Assembly: GCA_024276465.1 (NCBI GenBank)
Contig: JAJRXD010000014.1
Location: 1-56,870 of the forward strand
Reading direction: 5' to 3'
From: Deltaproteobacteria bacterium
GTDB taxonomy: Bacteria; Desulfobacterota; WTBG01; CAIYCZ01; CAIRTM01
Length of the DNA stretch: 56,870 nucleotides
In this document: piece by piece, positions 1-9,909 of the stretch
Layout of the letters: each line of letters opens with the position of its first letter
How positions within the stretch are numbered: the stretch's first letter is position 1
Program-made: the position numbers and the translations under genes
Notes under the pieces: generated by a model
What the model was told of the DNA's origin: nothing
What the model saw: the letters and a program-made list of their open reading frames with translations, nothing else
The model's database searches: none

Positions 1-487
1 AAAGGAAAAATCTTGTGCAAAATGACCGCTTTTTGTATGCTCTGTTACATGACTGATGCTTGTTAAATTTAAGGTCTCTGAATGAAATGATTTTGGTCAC
101 TTTAAATGGGATTCGTCGGTCATTTTCGTGGGATTAGGCAACAAAACAAGTGAACCTCTCCCCAAAAGCAGATGTTGCAACATTTTTTAATATAGGTGTG
201 TAGGATGGGAAAAGTTTGCTTGCAGGTGTTAAGTCAAAGATTAATAAAAGATTAATTTTAATAATTGTGCAAAAATGGAAAAAACTCAATAAACAGAAGG
301 GGTTGCGGTTGAGATTAAAAGATTAACGAAAAAACCAGAACTTTTTAAATTATATTTATATTTTATTATTTTTTTTAAAATAGTTTAAAAGGATGAAAGG
401 GGACAGGCAAATAATACTTGATAGACTTTACAACCTGGTTTATGGTTATTCTTAAATTGTTTAATACTCAAACGCAGGAGATAAAAC
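1..487. other. Intergenic region, possible IS21-like end remnant
   Basis: I recognise no gene here. Positions 95-117 and 118-140 form an imperfect tandem repeat of about 23 bp; each unit starts GGTCA-TTT and contains GGGATT. Such repeated termini are known from IS21-family ends, but no transposase of that family is visible, so this is only a weak suggestion. The stretch from 330 to 400 is very AT-rich. The ribosome binding site of the following transposase, GCAGGAG, lies at the end of the region. Confidence 0.3.
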
Positions 488-1423
488 ATGGCCCGTACAC
501 CACGATTTATTATTCCGGATGAGCAGGCGGTTTATCATGTGATGTCCCGCACGGCCCTGGAGGGCTGTCCGATGGGTGATGTAGAGAAAGACTATTTATT
601 AAGTATTATTAAGAAGTTAAGTCGTCTGTACTTTGTCGAAGTGATCGGGTTTTGCTGCATGGGAAATCACTTCCACCTGCTGGTGCGCATGTTTCCCTAT
701 GATCATCTTGCAGATAAGGAGATAAAAAAGCGCCATGTTGATTTTTACGGAGATGAACGAAAGTTTTGTGAAGGACACTTGCCTTTTTACCGGCAGAAAT
801 GGGCTAATCTATCGGAATTCATAAAGGAAATAAAACAGAGCTTTTCACGCTTTTACAACAAGCGCCATGGTCGCAGGGGATTTTTCTGGGGCGAGCGGTT
901 TAAAAGCGTTATTGTTGAAAACGGCGATACCCTGATAAACTGCCTGGCCTATATTGACCTGAACCCGGTACGGGCCGGAATCGTTAAAAAACCGGAAGAC
1001 TACCGCTGGAACAGCCTGGGCTATCACGCGCAGACCGTAAACAAAGACGGATTTCTATCACTTGATTTTGGTCTCAGACATTTCGGAAAGATGACGGACA
1101 GGCAACGGCTGAGGAAATACCGAGAGTTTGTGTATGAGACCGGTGTCATGGATACCGGAACGAGGACAAAGATCGAACAGGCGGTGCTGGAAAAAGAGCA
1201 GGCAAAGGACTTTGAGCTGACCCGCACGGATCGCTTTGCTTACCGGACCCGCTATTTTACCGATTCGGGGATTATCGGGACCAAAAAGTTTGTACAGAAG
1301 AACATGCAGCGGTTTAATTGGTTGTTTGAACCTACAAAAGCAAAGGTCCCCAAGCGGGTTGGAGGACTCGATGGTATTTATTCTTTGAAGAGATTATCTG
1401 AAAAGGGTAATAATAACGGATAG
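488..1423 (+). CDS. REP-associated tyrosine transposase (Y1/HUH family)
   Basis: A 311-aa single-domain HUH transposase of the RAYT (Y1_Tnp/IS200-like) group. The metal-binding HUH pair is in GNHFHLL (H61, H63). The likely nucleophile is Y155 in AYIDLNPVRAG, a hallmark string of the family. Family members nick and join single-stranded DNA at REP palindromes. The ATG follows GCAGGAGATAAAAC, a good ribosome binding site. About 100 residues after the core are lysine/arginine-rich and probably bind DNA. REP palindromes are present in this window, but only from 32 to 49 kb, and a second intact RAYT lies at 29.2 kb. Nothing in this gene looks broken. Confidence 0.9.
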   Translation: MARTPRFIIPDEQAVYHVMSRTALEGCPMGDVEKDYLLSIIKKLSRLYFVEVIGFCCMGNHFHLLVRMFPYDHLADKEIKKRHVDFYGDERKFCEGHLPFYRQKWANLSEFIKEIKQSFSRFYNKRHGRRGFFWGERFKSVIVENGDTLINCLAYIDLNPVRAGIVKKPEDYRWNSLGYHAQTVNKDGFLSLDFGLRHFGKMTDRQRLRKYREFVYETGVMDTGTRTKIEQAVLEKEQAKDFELTRTDRFAYRTRYFTDSGIIGTKKFVQKNMQRFNWLFEPTKAKVPKRVGGLDGIYSLKRLSEKGNNNG

Positions 1424-1490
1424 AACAGAATCTCTCGTTGAAATTATATTTTTATGTTATTAATATGTAGAGTCAATTATGTAAGGAGAA

Positions 1491-1784
1491 ATGATGAATC
1501 GAGAAATAATCATCGATTATCTAAAAAAATTCAAAGAAGAAAATAAAAGTAAATATCATATTGAAAGTCTTGGGATTTTTGGATCTGTTGCAAAAAATAA
1601 TGAGATCGAGAACAGTGATATTGATGTTGTCGTTAAGCTAACAAAACAGGACTTGTTTGAAATAATCGGCATCAAGCAGGAACTGGAGGAAAAACTGCAG
1701 ACCTCGGTAGATGTTGTTAGTTACAGAGAAAAAATGAATGCCTTTTTGAAAAAGCGAATTGATGCGGAGGCTTTTTATGTATGA
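1491..1784 (+). CDS. MntA-type nucleotidyltransferase antitoxin
   Basis: A 97-aa minimal nucleotidyltransferase. It carries the signature GSVAKNNEIENSDIDVVV at about residues 31-48, that is GS followed ten residues later by D-x-D, the metal-binding motif of MNT proteins. In type VII toxin-antitoxin pairs MntA AMPylates and silences the HEPN toxin HepT. Here it overlaps the HepT-like reading frame by 8 bp, which supports a two-gene operon. It is preceded by AAGGAG. The antitoxin appears intact while its partner carries an internal stop, so the pair may no longer work as an addiction module. Confidence 0.85.
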   Translation: MMNREIIIDYLKKFKEENKSKYHIESLGIFGSVAKNNEIENSDIDVVVKLTKQDLFEIIGIKQELEEKLQTSVDVVSYREKMNAFLKKRIDAEAFYV

Positions 1785-2148
1785 CAAAGAGCTCGCCCGA
1801 GAAATATTAAATCAAATTTATAATGCAGTAGATATAATTGCTAAACGGTTTGAGCCTGTGAATAGTGTAGATGATTTCACAAACAGTTTTGCCGGGAAAG
1901 AAAAGCTCGACGCAATTTGCATGCAGCTGATTGTAATTGGTGAGAGCTTGAAAAATTTTGATAAAGTTACAGAAAACAGGATACTACAACAATACCCCCA
2001 AATAGAGTAGAAGAAAGCGAAAGGACTAAGGGATATTATATCTCATCACTATGCAGATGTGAATGCGGAAGCAATCTATGATATCTGTGAAAACAAAATT
2101 AAATCATTAGCCAAAACAATTCAGGTGATTTTGAAAGATATTAGCTGA
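1777..2148 (+). pseudogene. HepT-like HEPN toxin interrupted by TAG
   Basis: The reading frame begins with MYDKELAREIL at 1777 (GGAGG just upstream) and stops at TAG 2008-2010. The same frame then stays open for 45 codons to TGA at 2146-2148. The downstream part holds the catalytic HEPN motif R-x4-H-x-Y (RDIISHHY), so the truncated 77-aa product would lack the RNase active site. In HepT relatives the position of the stop is commonly tryptophan, one base from TAG. Either this is a real loss-of-function mutation or a base error. The start at 1777 is preferred because it gives the usual HepT N terminus and coupling to the antitoxin gene. Confidence 0.8.
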
Positions 2149-2308
2149 ATTAAAATTGACGGTTTCCATTCCATCAAGTCGGAACGAAAAGCATTCGGGA
2201 TTTCTATGTATTGCACTCAGGATGAACCTTTCGGCAAACTCAAGCCAGGCTCACCTTCCGACTTTGTTGATTTTGCTAAGGGTTCGATCCCCATCAAGTT
2301 CCAGATAT

Positions 2309-2357
2309 AAAAACAGAAAAGGGTCCGATCACATGAGCGGACCTTTTCCTGTTTTTA
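2309..2357 (-). terminator. Hairpin terminator downstream of tRNA-Ala
   Basis: A long inverted repeat pairs 2310-2327 with 2338-2355, with GGTCCG/CGGACC at its centre. Its arms end in A and T runs, so it can work in both directions. On the minus strand it lies immediately after the CCA end of the tRNA and ends in a U run, as expected for its intrinsic terminator. Confidence 0.8.
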
Positions 2358-2433
2358 TGGTGGAGCTGAACGGGATCGAACCGTCGACCTCATGACTGCC
2401 AGTCATGCGCTCTCCCAGCTGAGCTACAGCCCC
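2358..2433 (-). tRNA. tRNA-Ala (GGC anticodon)
   Basis: Read on the minus strand this is a 76-nt cloverleaf with an encoded CCA tail. The acceptor stem GGGGCTG pairs with CAGCTCC. The D arm contains AGCTCAGCTGGGAGAGC. The anticodon stem is CATGA/TCATG with loop CTGGCAG, giving anticodon GGC for alanine. The T arm has the consensus GGTTCGATCCC. It is followed by a strong hairpin terminator. No integrase or duplicated tRNA 3' end is next to it. Confidence 0.95.
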
Positions 2434-2707
2434 ACTTATGCAGATAAGAGCCTAATGCTGACAAAAGAAAGACTCTTGTATACCAAACAGAGTAAGCTTT
2501 TATATATACCAGAAAAGGGGCTTTTGTCAAAAGGAAAATCAGGGGTAAAGGACTTAAAAAGCCTTGTCTATTTAATATGGTTCGCTATAATCAGAACTTG
2601 AACGGCTGATATTATCTTGAATGCCTGCCGCTCCCATATCTATACAATGGATACAGGGGAGGTGGAAAAAGAAAATATCGGAAAATCAAATTTAAAGGAA
2701 ACAGCCT

Positions 2708-3769
2708 TTGCAAAAAACAGGGATTGTTCGTGACGCCAGGTATCTGAACCACAAGACAGGGGTACATCATTTTGAGACACCGCAACGTCTTGAAACAATT
2801 TACAACATGATCGACAGAGAGGGTTTGAACAAAAGGCTTACACTTATTCCACCCCGCTTTGCAACTCTTGAAGAGCTTGAGATGATCCATACTCCGGATT
2901 ATATAGAAAAAATCATGGATACTGCGGGAGAACCCCTGCGCTATCTTGACCCGGATACAGTAACTTCAGAACAGACCTGGGAAGCAGCGTTCCTGGCAGC
3001 TGGTGGTGCATTTGAAGCAGTAAAGGCCGTGATGACAGGCAAGCTTGATAATGCTTTTGCCCTGGTCCGGCCTCCCGGACATCATGCTGAGCGAAACAGA
3101 CAGATGGGTTTCTGTATTTTCAACAATACAGCCCTTGCAGCAGAATATGCCCGCAGGCAGTTTGGTCTTAACCGCATCCTGATTGTTGACTGGGATCTCC
3201 ATCATCCCAACGGAACCCAGCATATTTTTGAAAAAACAAAAGAAGTATTGCTTTTTTCTACTCACAGGTTTCCCTTTTTCCCCGGAACAGGAGCTATTGA
3301 CGAAATTGGCATTAAAGAGGGGAGAGGTTTTACGATAAATGTTCCTCTTTCACCTCAGAAAAATGACAGTGATTTTTATGAGATTTACAAAAAAATTCTC
3401 AAGCCGGTTGCTCTTGAATTTAAGCCACAGGTTGTTCTTGTATCAGCAGGATTTGACACACATTATGATGACCCGATCGGCGGAATGAGGGCTACGGAAT
3501 ACGGATATGCTTTTCTAAGCGATATGGTTCTTGAAATCGCAGACAAAACCTGTGATGGAAAAGCTGTGTTTCTGCTTGAGGGAGGCTATGATCAGGGAGC
3601 CATGAGAAAATCCGCAAAAGCAGTTCTTGAGACCATGAGCTCAAGCATTCCACAGGATTTAAAAATAACAATAAAAAAAAGGGGGGGCGACAAAACACAC
3701 GTGTCTGAAATTATACGGAAAGTAATTGATGTAATTAAACCTTTCTGGAAATGCTTTAACAATGTTTGA
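2708..3769 (+). CDS. Histone deacetylase family / AcuC-like deacetylase
   Basis: A 353-aa arginase-fold, zinc-dependent amide hydrolase of the class II HDAC/acetoin-utilisation family. Visible motifs are RPPGHHAERN (H125, H126), the zinc ligands in DWDLHHPNG (D163, H165), SAGFDTHYDDPIGG with the third zinc Asp, and LEGGYD near the end with the conserved Tyr. Bacterial members deacetylate lysines or polyamines; the substrate here is unknown. It starts with TTG after AAAGGAAA. It overlaps the following acyl-CoA ligase by 8 bp, an arrangement that recalls acetoin/acetyl-CoA synthetase control, where AcuC activates an acetyl-CoA synthetase. That functional link is inference. Confidence 0.9.
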   Translation: MQKTGIVRDARYLNHKTGVHHFETPQRLETIYNMIDREGLNKRLTLIPPRFATLEELEMIHTPDYIEKIMDTAGEPLRYLDPDTVTSEQTWEAAFLAAGGAFEAVKAVMTGKLDNAFALVRPPGHHAERNRQMGFCIFNNTALAAEYARRQFGLNRILIVDWDLHHPNGTQHIFEKTKEVLLFSTHRFPFFPGTGAIDEIGIKEGRGFTINVPLSPQKNDSDFYEIYKKILKPVALEFKPQVVLVSAGFDTHYDDPIGGMRATEYGYAFLSDMVLEIADKTCDGKAVFLLEGGYDQGAMRKSAKAVLETMSSSIPQDLKITIKKRGGDKTHVSEIIRKVIDVIKPFWKCFNNV

Positions 3770-5486
3770 AAACAAGATAAATCCCCGGCCTGAAAATGCC
3801 AACCTGAAAAATTATGAAGAGGCATATAAGAGCTTTTCATGGGAAAAAGTAAACAGAGAGTTTTCATGGTCAACCACCCACAAACTGAACATAGCCTACG
3901 AGGCCATTGACCGGCACGCTGAAAACCCTGAGAAAGCCGGGCTTAACTGCATTATTTATTCATACAGAAACAGGAGGGAAAATATCACCTACAGGCAGAT
4001 GAAAACCCTTTCCAATAAGTTTGGAAATTTTCTCCGCACACTTGGTGTTGAGAAGGGAGACAGGGTTTTCATGTTTCTGCCAAGGATCCCTGAGCTGTAT
4101 GTAGCCATGGCAGGATGTGCTAAAATCGGAGCAATAATTGCCCCGCTTTACAGTGATTACAGGGAGGGGGCAGTAAAGGACAGAATGCTTAACGGACAGG
4201 GAAAGGTTCTGATAACAACCCCAAGGCACAAGGCACGCGTTCCCGCAGAAGAGCTCCCGGATCTGGAAAATATTATTATCATTGGCAATGATGGGTCCGG
4301 GCTGGAAGAGGGTGAAGTTTTATGGGACGCGGGCATGGCTGATGCTTCAGAGGAGCTTGAAATTGAGTGGGTGGATAAAGATCATCCCCTGTTTTTAATA
4401 TACACATCAGGACAGGGCGGCAGCCCCATAGGACTCCTGCATCCCCATGACTCCATGCGTGGATATCTTATGACTTCCAGATGGGTTCTTGATTTGAAGG
4501 ATGGGGACGTAATGTGGACCCAGGCCCGACCTGGATGGCTTATGAATGTTGTTTACAGTGCTTTTGCACCATGGCTTTGCGGAATTGAAAATTTTGTAAC
4601 AAGCAAGCTCAACAGTATGGAGGAAATTTATCAGCATATCGAAGAAAATCGTATTTCAGTATTATACACAGTGCCTGAAGTTTATAAAATGTTCATAGAT
4701 GCAGGGGAGGAAACTGCGGAAAAGTTTGACCTCAGGAGCCTCAGGCATATGTTAAGTGTTCTTGAGCCTCTGTTCCCTAATGTCATATATGGCATAATGC
4801 GAATATTCGGACTGCCTGTTTATGATACCTGGTGGACTGCAGAAACCGGCATGATTACCATAGCCAACTTCCTGTGCCTGCCTCTGAAGCCAGGATACCT
4901 CGGAAAGCCTGTGCCCGGGATGAAAGCTGCAATACTTGATCAGGAAGGCAGAGAGGTTTCCCCGTTTACCATGGGTGCAGTTGCCTTGAAGGCTGGCTGG
5001 CCTTCCATGGCACGGGGAATATGGGGCGAAAACGAATTGTATCAGCAGTATTTCCGCAGGCAGTCATGGTTTATGACAGACGATACTGCTTTTGTTGATC
5101 AGGATAATTATTTCTTTTATCAGGGCCGTTCCGATGATGTTATTATAATGTCAGCCGGCAGGATAGCCATAGCTGAAGTGGAAAATATTCTTGAGCTGCA
5201 CCCTGCCGTAGCTTAAGCAGGTGTTGTCAGAGTTCCTGATCTGGATAAAGCAAAAAAAATAAAGGCCTTTATCTCTTTAAAATCCAGTTACAAACCAAGC
5301 GAGCTTCTTAAAAAGAAAATTTTAGCCTATGTCCGGAACAATCTCTCTCCTGACACTGTTCCAGGGGACATAGACTTCTGTGAAAGCCTGCCCAAAGGCA
5401 AAGATGGCAAGATTCTTCGAAGAGTCTTGAAAGCATGGGAGTTAGGACTTCCCACCGGGAACATCTCGGCACTTTCCAGTAATTGA
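3762..5486 (+). pseudogene. Acyl-CoA (acetate-CoA) ligase interrupted by TAA
   Basis: An AMP-forming acyl-CoA synthetase of the AcsA type. TAA at 5214-5216 ends the product after 484 residues, but the frame continues for 89 codons to TGA at 5484-5486. The read-through segment holds the C-terminal domain with the catalytic lysine motif PKGKDGKILRR. Sequence around the stop (HPAVA, stop, AGVVRVPD) suggests a lost GAA glutamate codon. The adenylate-forming motif DTWWTAETG is present. The P-loop normally reading YTSGTTGKPKG is YTSGQGGSPIG, lacking the usual Thr and Lys. The enzyme may therefore have been impaired before the stop arose. It overlaps the HDAC-like gene by 8 bp. Confidence 0.85.
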
Positions 5487-5612
5487 CTTGCCCCCACCCT
5501 GCATTGCGGTGTGCCTTGAACAAACAAATTCCATGTGCTATATTTTCTCTATCTTGCAAGGACTGAAACGCCCTGTCCTGTTTAATATTTTTATTTTGAA
5601 GCTTGTGAAAAC

Positions 5613-7241
5613 ATGAAAAAATCATTAAATGCTGAAGACCTTGTCAGGGAAAGAAATGCCTGCAGAAAAACCCTTTCGGACATTAATACAAAATACATTG
5701 AAAAAATCGAGGAGCTTTCTCTTATCAGGCGCATAGGAGATGCACTTAAGGACATAACGGATTTTTCTTCTGTCTGTAAGTCAATTGTTGCAATAATTCA
5801 GCAGGAGCTTGACCCTGACAACTGTTCTCTCATGATTGTTAATGAGGAAATGGGCAGCCTTGTATTAAAAGCAGCAAAAGGCCCCTATGATAAAGAAACA
5901 AAATTCATAGATAACGCATCTGAAACACCCGGTTTCAGGATCGGTGAATCAGTTGCCGGCCACGTGGCACGGTACGGGAAATCAATCCTTGTGCAGGACG
6001 TGCTCTGCGAGGAGCGCTTTTTATCCAACAACAATTCCACTGTCGAAATAAGATCTCTTATGAGCATTCCCCTTATTGTCGGAGAAAGGGTCATTGCAGT
6101 GCTTAACCTCAGCCACAGCATCCCTGACTCATTTAATGCTGACAAGGAAAGAATACTTTCTATTATAGCAAATTCATCCGCTGCTGCCCTTGAAAACACC
6201 AGGCTTTACGAGAAACTGCGGGAGGCCAAAGACAGGCTTGCAATGGAAAATGCAAACCTGAAAAAGGAACTTATAGAAAAATTTTCTCCTGCCCGCATTA
6301 TCGGCTTAAGCAAAAATTTTACGGATGTTCTGAAAAAAGTGGAAAAAGTTGCGGGCGTTGAAGTAAATGTGCTTATAACAGGCGAAAGCGGAACAGGGAA
6401 AGAGCTTATAGCCCGCACCCTTCATTACAGCAGTCAGCGTTCAGACGGACCTTTTGTTACTGTTAATTGTGCTGCCCTGCCAGACACCCTTCTTGAAAGC
6501 GAGCTGTTTGGAATTGAAAAGGGTGTGGCAACAGGGGTTGAAAAAAGGGCAGGCAAATTTGAGCTTGCCAATGGCGGAACAATTTTTTTAGATGAAATAG
6601 GTGACATGGCCATCACAACACAGGCAAAGATACTGCGCATTCTGCAGGAAAGAGAATTTCAAAGAGTTGGAGGCAGCAAGACGATAAAGCTTGATGTAAG
6701 GGTGGTCTCAGCAACAAACAAAAAACTTGAAGAGGAGATTAAAAAGGCTACATTCAGGGAGGATATTTATTACAGGCTGAAGGTAGTCGAAATAAAACTG
6801 CCCCCGCTAAGACAGCGCCGGGAAGACATTCCTCTTCTTTCAAATTATTTTTTAAAGATTTACCGCAAAAAACACGATGCTGGAGAAAAGTGGTTTTCAA
6901 GGGATGCCCTTGATTTTCTTATTGATGCGCCCTGGAAGGGAAATGTACGGGAACTGGAAAATATTGTAGAGCAGGCAGTAATTCTTTCCACCGGTGAGAT
7001 AATAGGCCCTGACGATCTTTCCATGGCAGGGGATGAGGCCGCGTCAGAATTAAAAGTTTTCATACCTGAAAACAGCCTGAATTATAAAAAAACCATGAAA
7101 GAAGTTTCGGAAAAAACCGAAAACAGGCTCATACAGAGGGCGCTGAAAGAAGCAAAAAACAACAAGTCAAAAGCAGCCAGGCTGCTTGGTATAGGAAGAA
7201 GAACGCTTCTTTACAAACTGGAAAAAATTGACAGTAAATGA
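5613..7241 (+). CDS. GAF-domain sigma-54-dependent transcriptional activator
   Basis: A 542-aa bacterial enhancer-binding protein. An N-terminal GAF sensor domain lies at about residues 45-190, followed by a short coiled-coil linker. An AAA+ domain follows at about 220-455, with Walker A GESGTGKE, Walker B GGTIFLDEIGD and the R-finger region LRQRREDIP. A C-terminal Fis-type helix-turn-helix (NKSKAARLLGIGRRTLLYKL) ends the protein. The sigma-54-contacting loop, usually GAFTGA, reads GVATGV here. This variant may alter or abolish sigma-54 contact. The gene stands alone after the broken acyl-CoA ligase; its regulon cannot be told from this window. Confidence 0.9.
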   Translation: MKKSLNAEDLVRERNACRKTLSDINTKYIEKIEELSLIRRIGDALKDITDFSSVCKSIVAIIQQELDPDNCSLMIVNEEMGSLVLKAAKGPYDKETKFIDNASETPGFRIGESVAGHVARYGKSILVQDVLCEERFLSNNNSTVEIRSLMSIPLIVGERVIAVLNLSHSIPDSFNADKERILSIIANSSAAALENTRLYEKLREAKDRLAMENANLKKELIEKFSPARIIGLSKNFTDVLKKVEKVAGVEVNVLITGESGTGKELIARTLHYSSQRSDGPFVTVNCAALPDTLLESELFGIEKGVATGVEKRAGKFELANGGTIFLDEIGDMAITTQAKILRILQEREFQRVGGSKTIKLDVRVVSATNKKLEEEIKKATFREDIYYRLKVVEIKLPPLRQRREDIPLLSNYFLKIYRKKHDAGEKWFSRDALDFLIDAPWKGNVRELENIVEQAVILSTGEIIGPDDLSMAGDEAASELKVFIPENSLNYKKTMKEVSEKTENRLIQRALKEAKNNKSKAARLLGIGRRTLLYKLEKIDSK

Positions 7242-7274
7242 TTTTAAATCGATCGGCACTTACAGGGAAAAACA

Positions 7275-7877
7275 TTGATTATCCGTATCTACGAAAAAAA
7301 CCCTCAACCCAGAATCATAAAACAGGCGGTTGAGGTAATAACATCCGGTGATTTGATTGTATATCCAACAGACACTCTCTATGGTCTGGGCTGTGATCTT
7401 CACAATAAAAAAGCACTTGAAAAACTCTACCGGATAAAAAAAATGGATAAAAAAACCCCTCTGAGTTTCATATCCCCGGATTTAAATGAAGTCTCATACT
7501 ATTCAAAAGTTTCAAACAGGGCATATCGTCTCATGAACAAATATCTGCCAGGGCCTTATACATTTATTCTTCCTGCAAAAAAAGAGGTGAACAAGTTCAT
7601 GCTTTACAACCGTAAAGAGATTGGGATACGGGTTCCTGACAGCAATATCTGCAAAGCACTGACAGAGGAACTGGGCAATCCGCTCATTTCTACCAGCGTT
7701 CCTCTGTGGCAGGACACAATTTTGAATTCAGGGGAGGCTATTCACGATTATTTCGGAAAGGAGATCAGCCTTGTCCTGGACACAGGAATTCTGGTCTCAG
7801 AACCATCTACAATTGTTGATTTGACAGGTAATGAATTTCAAATTCTCAGGCATGGAAAAGGGGAAATCAAAATTTAA
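7275..7877 (+). CDS. Sua5/YciO/YrdC-family threonylcarbamoyl-AMP synthase-like protein
   Basis: A 200-aa single YrdC domain protein. It shows YPTDTLYGLGCDLHN, KKMDKKTPLSF and STSVP, the family's nucleotide and substrate-binding strings. YrdC/TsaC proteins make L-threonylcarbamoyl-AMP for tRNA t6A modification. The YciO subfamily is similar in size and lacks proven activity, so the exact subgroup is not certain. Translation starts at TTG 7275 after an AGGGA-containing site. It is convergent with selB, with only 13 bp between their ends. Confidence 0.85.
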   Translation: MIIRIYEKNPQPRIIKQAVEVITSGDLIVYPTDTLYGLGCDLHNKKALEKLYRIKKMDKKTPLSFISPDLNEVSYYSKVSNRAYRLMNKYLPGPYTFILPAKKEVNKFMLYNRKEIGIRVPDSNICKALTEELGNPLISTSVPLWQDTILNSGEAIHDYFGKEISLVLDTGILVSEPSTIVDLTGNEFQILRHGKGEIKI

Positions 7878-7890
7878 TCATCCGTTTTTT

Positions 7891-9798
7891 CTATTTCCGC
7901 AAAACCCTTTTATCTCCCATTCTGAGGGTAATTTTTGACCTGTCAAGATACTCAAAAACAGGTATCATAAATTTACGTGACAGGCCTGTCACATCCTTGC
8001 AGTCTTTAATTGTAATTTCACCGTTTTTTTCCATCTGATCTTTAATCTCCCCCACAAGCCGGTTCAGTTCTCCAGCCTCGTAAAAAATCTCCTCATTAAG
8101 TTTCACAAGACCACCCTCTCGCACAAGGATGCCAAGGATGCTGTCAGCTGCCTTTGACTGAACTTTCAGCTTTTCAATCAGCTCCTTTCTGGTCGGAGGG
8201 GTACGACCGCCATTTTTATATAGTAAAAAAATATTGTCCCTGAGATTTTTCTGGCTGTCTTTTAAAACAGGTTTATGCTCCGGCAGGGACAGAAACTCCC
8301 TGGTTATATTAATCATGTTTTTTTTCACAAGCTCTTCAATTATAAAGGAATAAAGCCTGGGGTTCATCTCCTTTGGAAGTTTTATCCTGAGTTCTTCTTT
8401 CAAAAGACCCTGCTTAAGGGGATGTCTGGCATGATGGGCTTTCAGCTGACTTAACAACTCCTGCTTGAGTTTTTTTATAACACCGGGAATGGAAATCTGG
8501 CGGGGCTTTTTGCTGAACATAACAATAAGCCCGCGGGAAATCATACTGTCCATGAGTCCAGCAAGTTTTTTTTCTTCAAGCCCGCAACGGGCAAGTATCT
8601 GACTGAACTCAAGCCCCTGTGGTCCTGCCTCATTACAGAAAAGAAGCAGGGCTTGCGTGACATCTCCGCTTTTAAGAATTTCAAAGCGGTGAATGGTACT
8701 GTCAGAGAACCTCTTTTGTTTTGGAGAAAGGTTGTCCAGTATTTCTCCCCCCCCTACAGTATCAACAGGAGAGTAGCTCCTGAGAACATAACGGTCGTGG
8801 GGAAGAATCACTGCCGGTGTTTCTAAAACAAGATGTATGAATCCGCTTTGTCCGGGAAGAATCTCATTGCTGTTCGGCAATATAACTCTGCAGAAAATTT
8901 CTGATGTTCCTGAATGAAAGCGTACCCTGGTTCGGTTTTTTAAAGGCCTTGAAGCACTTTTCAGGTGGTTAAACCATGCGTCAACTCTCCTGGTTGGCAC
9001 TATTGTTCCCGGAAAGGAGACAACATCTCCGCGGTTTAACAACTTTTTTTCAAGGCCCTGAAAATTCAAGGCTGTTCTAAGGCCGGCTGATACTGATTCA
9101 GCCAGCTGGTTGTGAACCTGAACACCGCGAACTTTACTCCTGATTTTTCCAGGCAGGATTTCAACATCATCTCCCACCTTTATTTTTCCAGCTAAAAGCG
9201 TTCCGGTAATTACCGTTCCAAAACCCTTCATGGAAAAAACACGGTCAACCGGCAGACGCATTATTCCTGACGAGGGTCTTTCACTGATATCAGAGACCAG
9301 GTGTTCAAGCTCGTCCAGCAGGTTTTTAAATCCTGACATGGTAACAGATGACACGGGTATGACAGGAGCATCTTCAAGAAAATTGTCCTTTACAGTGCTG
9401 CGGATCTCCTCCGTCACAAGTTCTATCCAGTCGTCATCAACAAGATCAGCCTTTGTAAGGGCAATAATTCCCATTTTGATGGAAAGAAGGTTGCATATAT
9501 CCAGGTGTTCCCGTGTCTGGGGCATTACACCCTCGTCAGCAGCAATCACCATTATAACAGCATCTATGCCCCCCACACCTGCCACCATGTTTTTCACAAA
9601 TTTTTCATGACCGGGAACATCAACAATCCCTGCCTTGTGACCATTGGGAAGTGTGAGCGATGTAAAACCAAGTTCGATGGTAATACCGCGCTCTTTTTCT
9701 TCCTTCAGCCGGTCACAATCAGTGCCGGTTAAGGCCTTTATAAGTGTTGTTTTTCCATGGTCAATATGCCCGGCAGTCCCAAGAATAATTTTCTTCAT
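7891..9798 (-). CDS. selB: Selenocysteine-specific elongation factor SelB
   Basis: A 635-aa translational GTPase that delivers Sec-tRNA to in-frame UGA codons with a SECIS hairpin. The G1 motif GHIDHGKTT is at residues 10-18, DVPGHEKF and the TKAD motif follow, then EF-Tu-like domains 2 and 3. The C terminus contains several winged-helix repeats, which bind SECIS RNA. The start at 9798 ([16 protein letters not shown]) is chosen over an upstream in-frame ATG because family proteins begin just before the P-loop. Its presence means the host probably makes selenoproteins, a point to remember when judging the internal TGA of the primase-polymerase gene at 45.6 kb. Confidence 0.95.
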   Translation of the reverse strand: MKKIILGTAGHIDHGKTTLIKALTGTDCDRLKEEKERGITIELGFTSLTLPNGHKAGIVDVPGHEKFVKNMVAGVGGIDAVIMVIAADEGVMPQTREHLDICNLLSIKMGIIALTKADLVDDDWIELVTEEIRSTVKDNFLEDAPVIPVSSVTMSGFKNLLDELEHLVSDISERPSSGIMRLPVDRVFSMKGFGTVITGTLLAGKIKVGDDVEILPGKIRSKVRGVQVHNQLAESVSAGLRTALNFQGLEKKLLNRGDVVSFPGTIVPTRRVDAWFNHLKSASRPLKNRTRVRFHSGTSEIFCRVILPNSNEILPGQSGFIHLVLETPAVILPHDRYVLRSYSPVDTVGGGEILDNLSPKQKRFSDSTIHRFEILKSGDVTQALLLFCNEAGPQGLEFSQILARCGLEEKKLAGLMDSMISRGLIVMFSKKPRQISIPGVIKKLKQELLSQLKAHHARHPLKQGLLKEELRIKLPKEMNPRLYSFIIEELVKKNMINITREFLSLPEHKPVLKDSQKNLRDNIFLLYKNGGRTPPTRKELIEKLKVQSKAADSILGILVREGGLVKLNEEIFYEAGELNRLVGEIKDQMEKNGEITIKDCKDVTGLSRKFMIPVFEYLDRSKITLRMGDKRVLRK

Positions 9799-9909
9799 GA
9801 GGGTCTGGTTAAAGAGGTTAAAATGCCATGCAGTATTAGCATTGACATGCACAGCAACATAAATTATCTTTATTTTTATTCCGTGTAAAGAAAATACTGC
9901 ATTCTCAAA

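Noticed and set aside
2270-2305. GGTTCGATCCCC string that resembles a tRNA T arm near tRNA-Ala
   Set aside because: The preceding 60 bases do not fold into D and anticodon arms, and it is not a copy of the tRNA-Ala 3' end, so neither a second tRNA nor an attachment site is supported.
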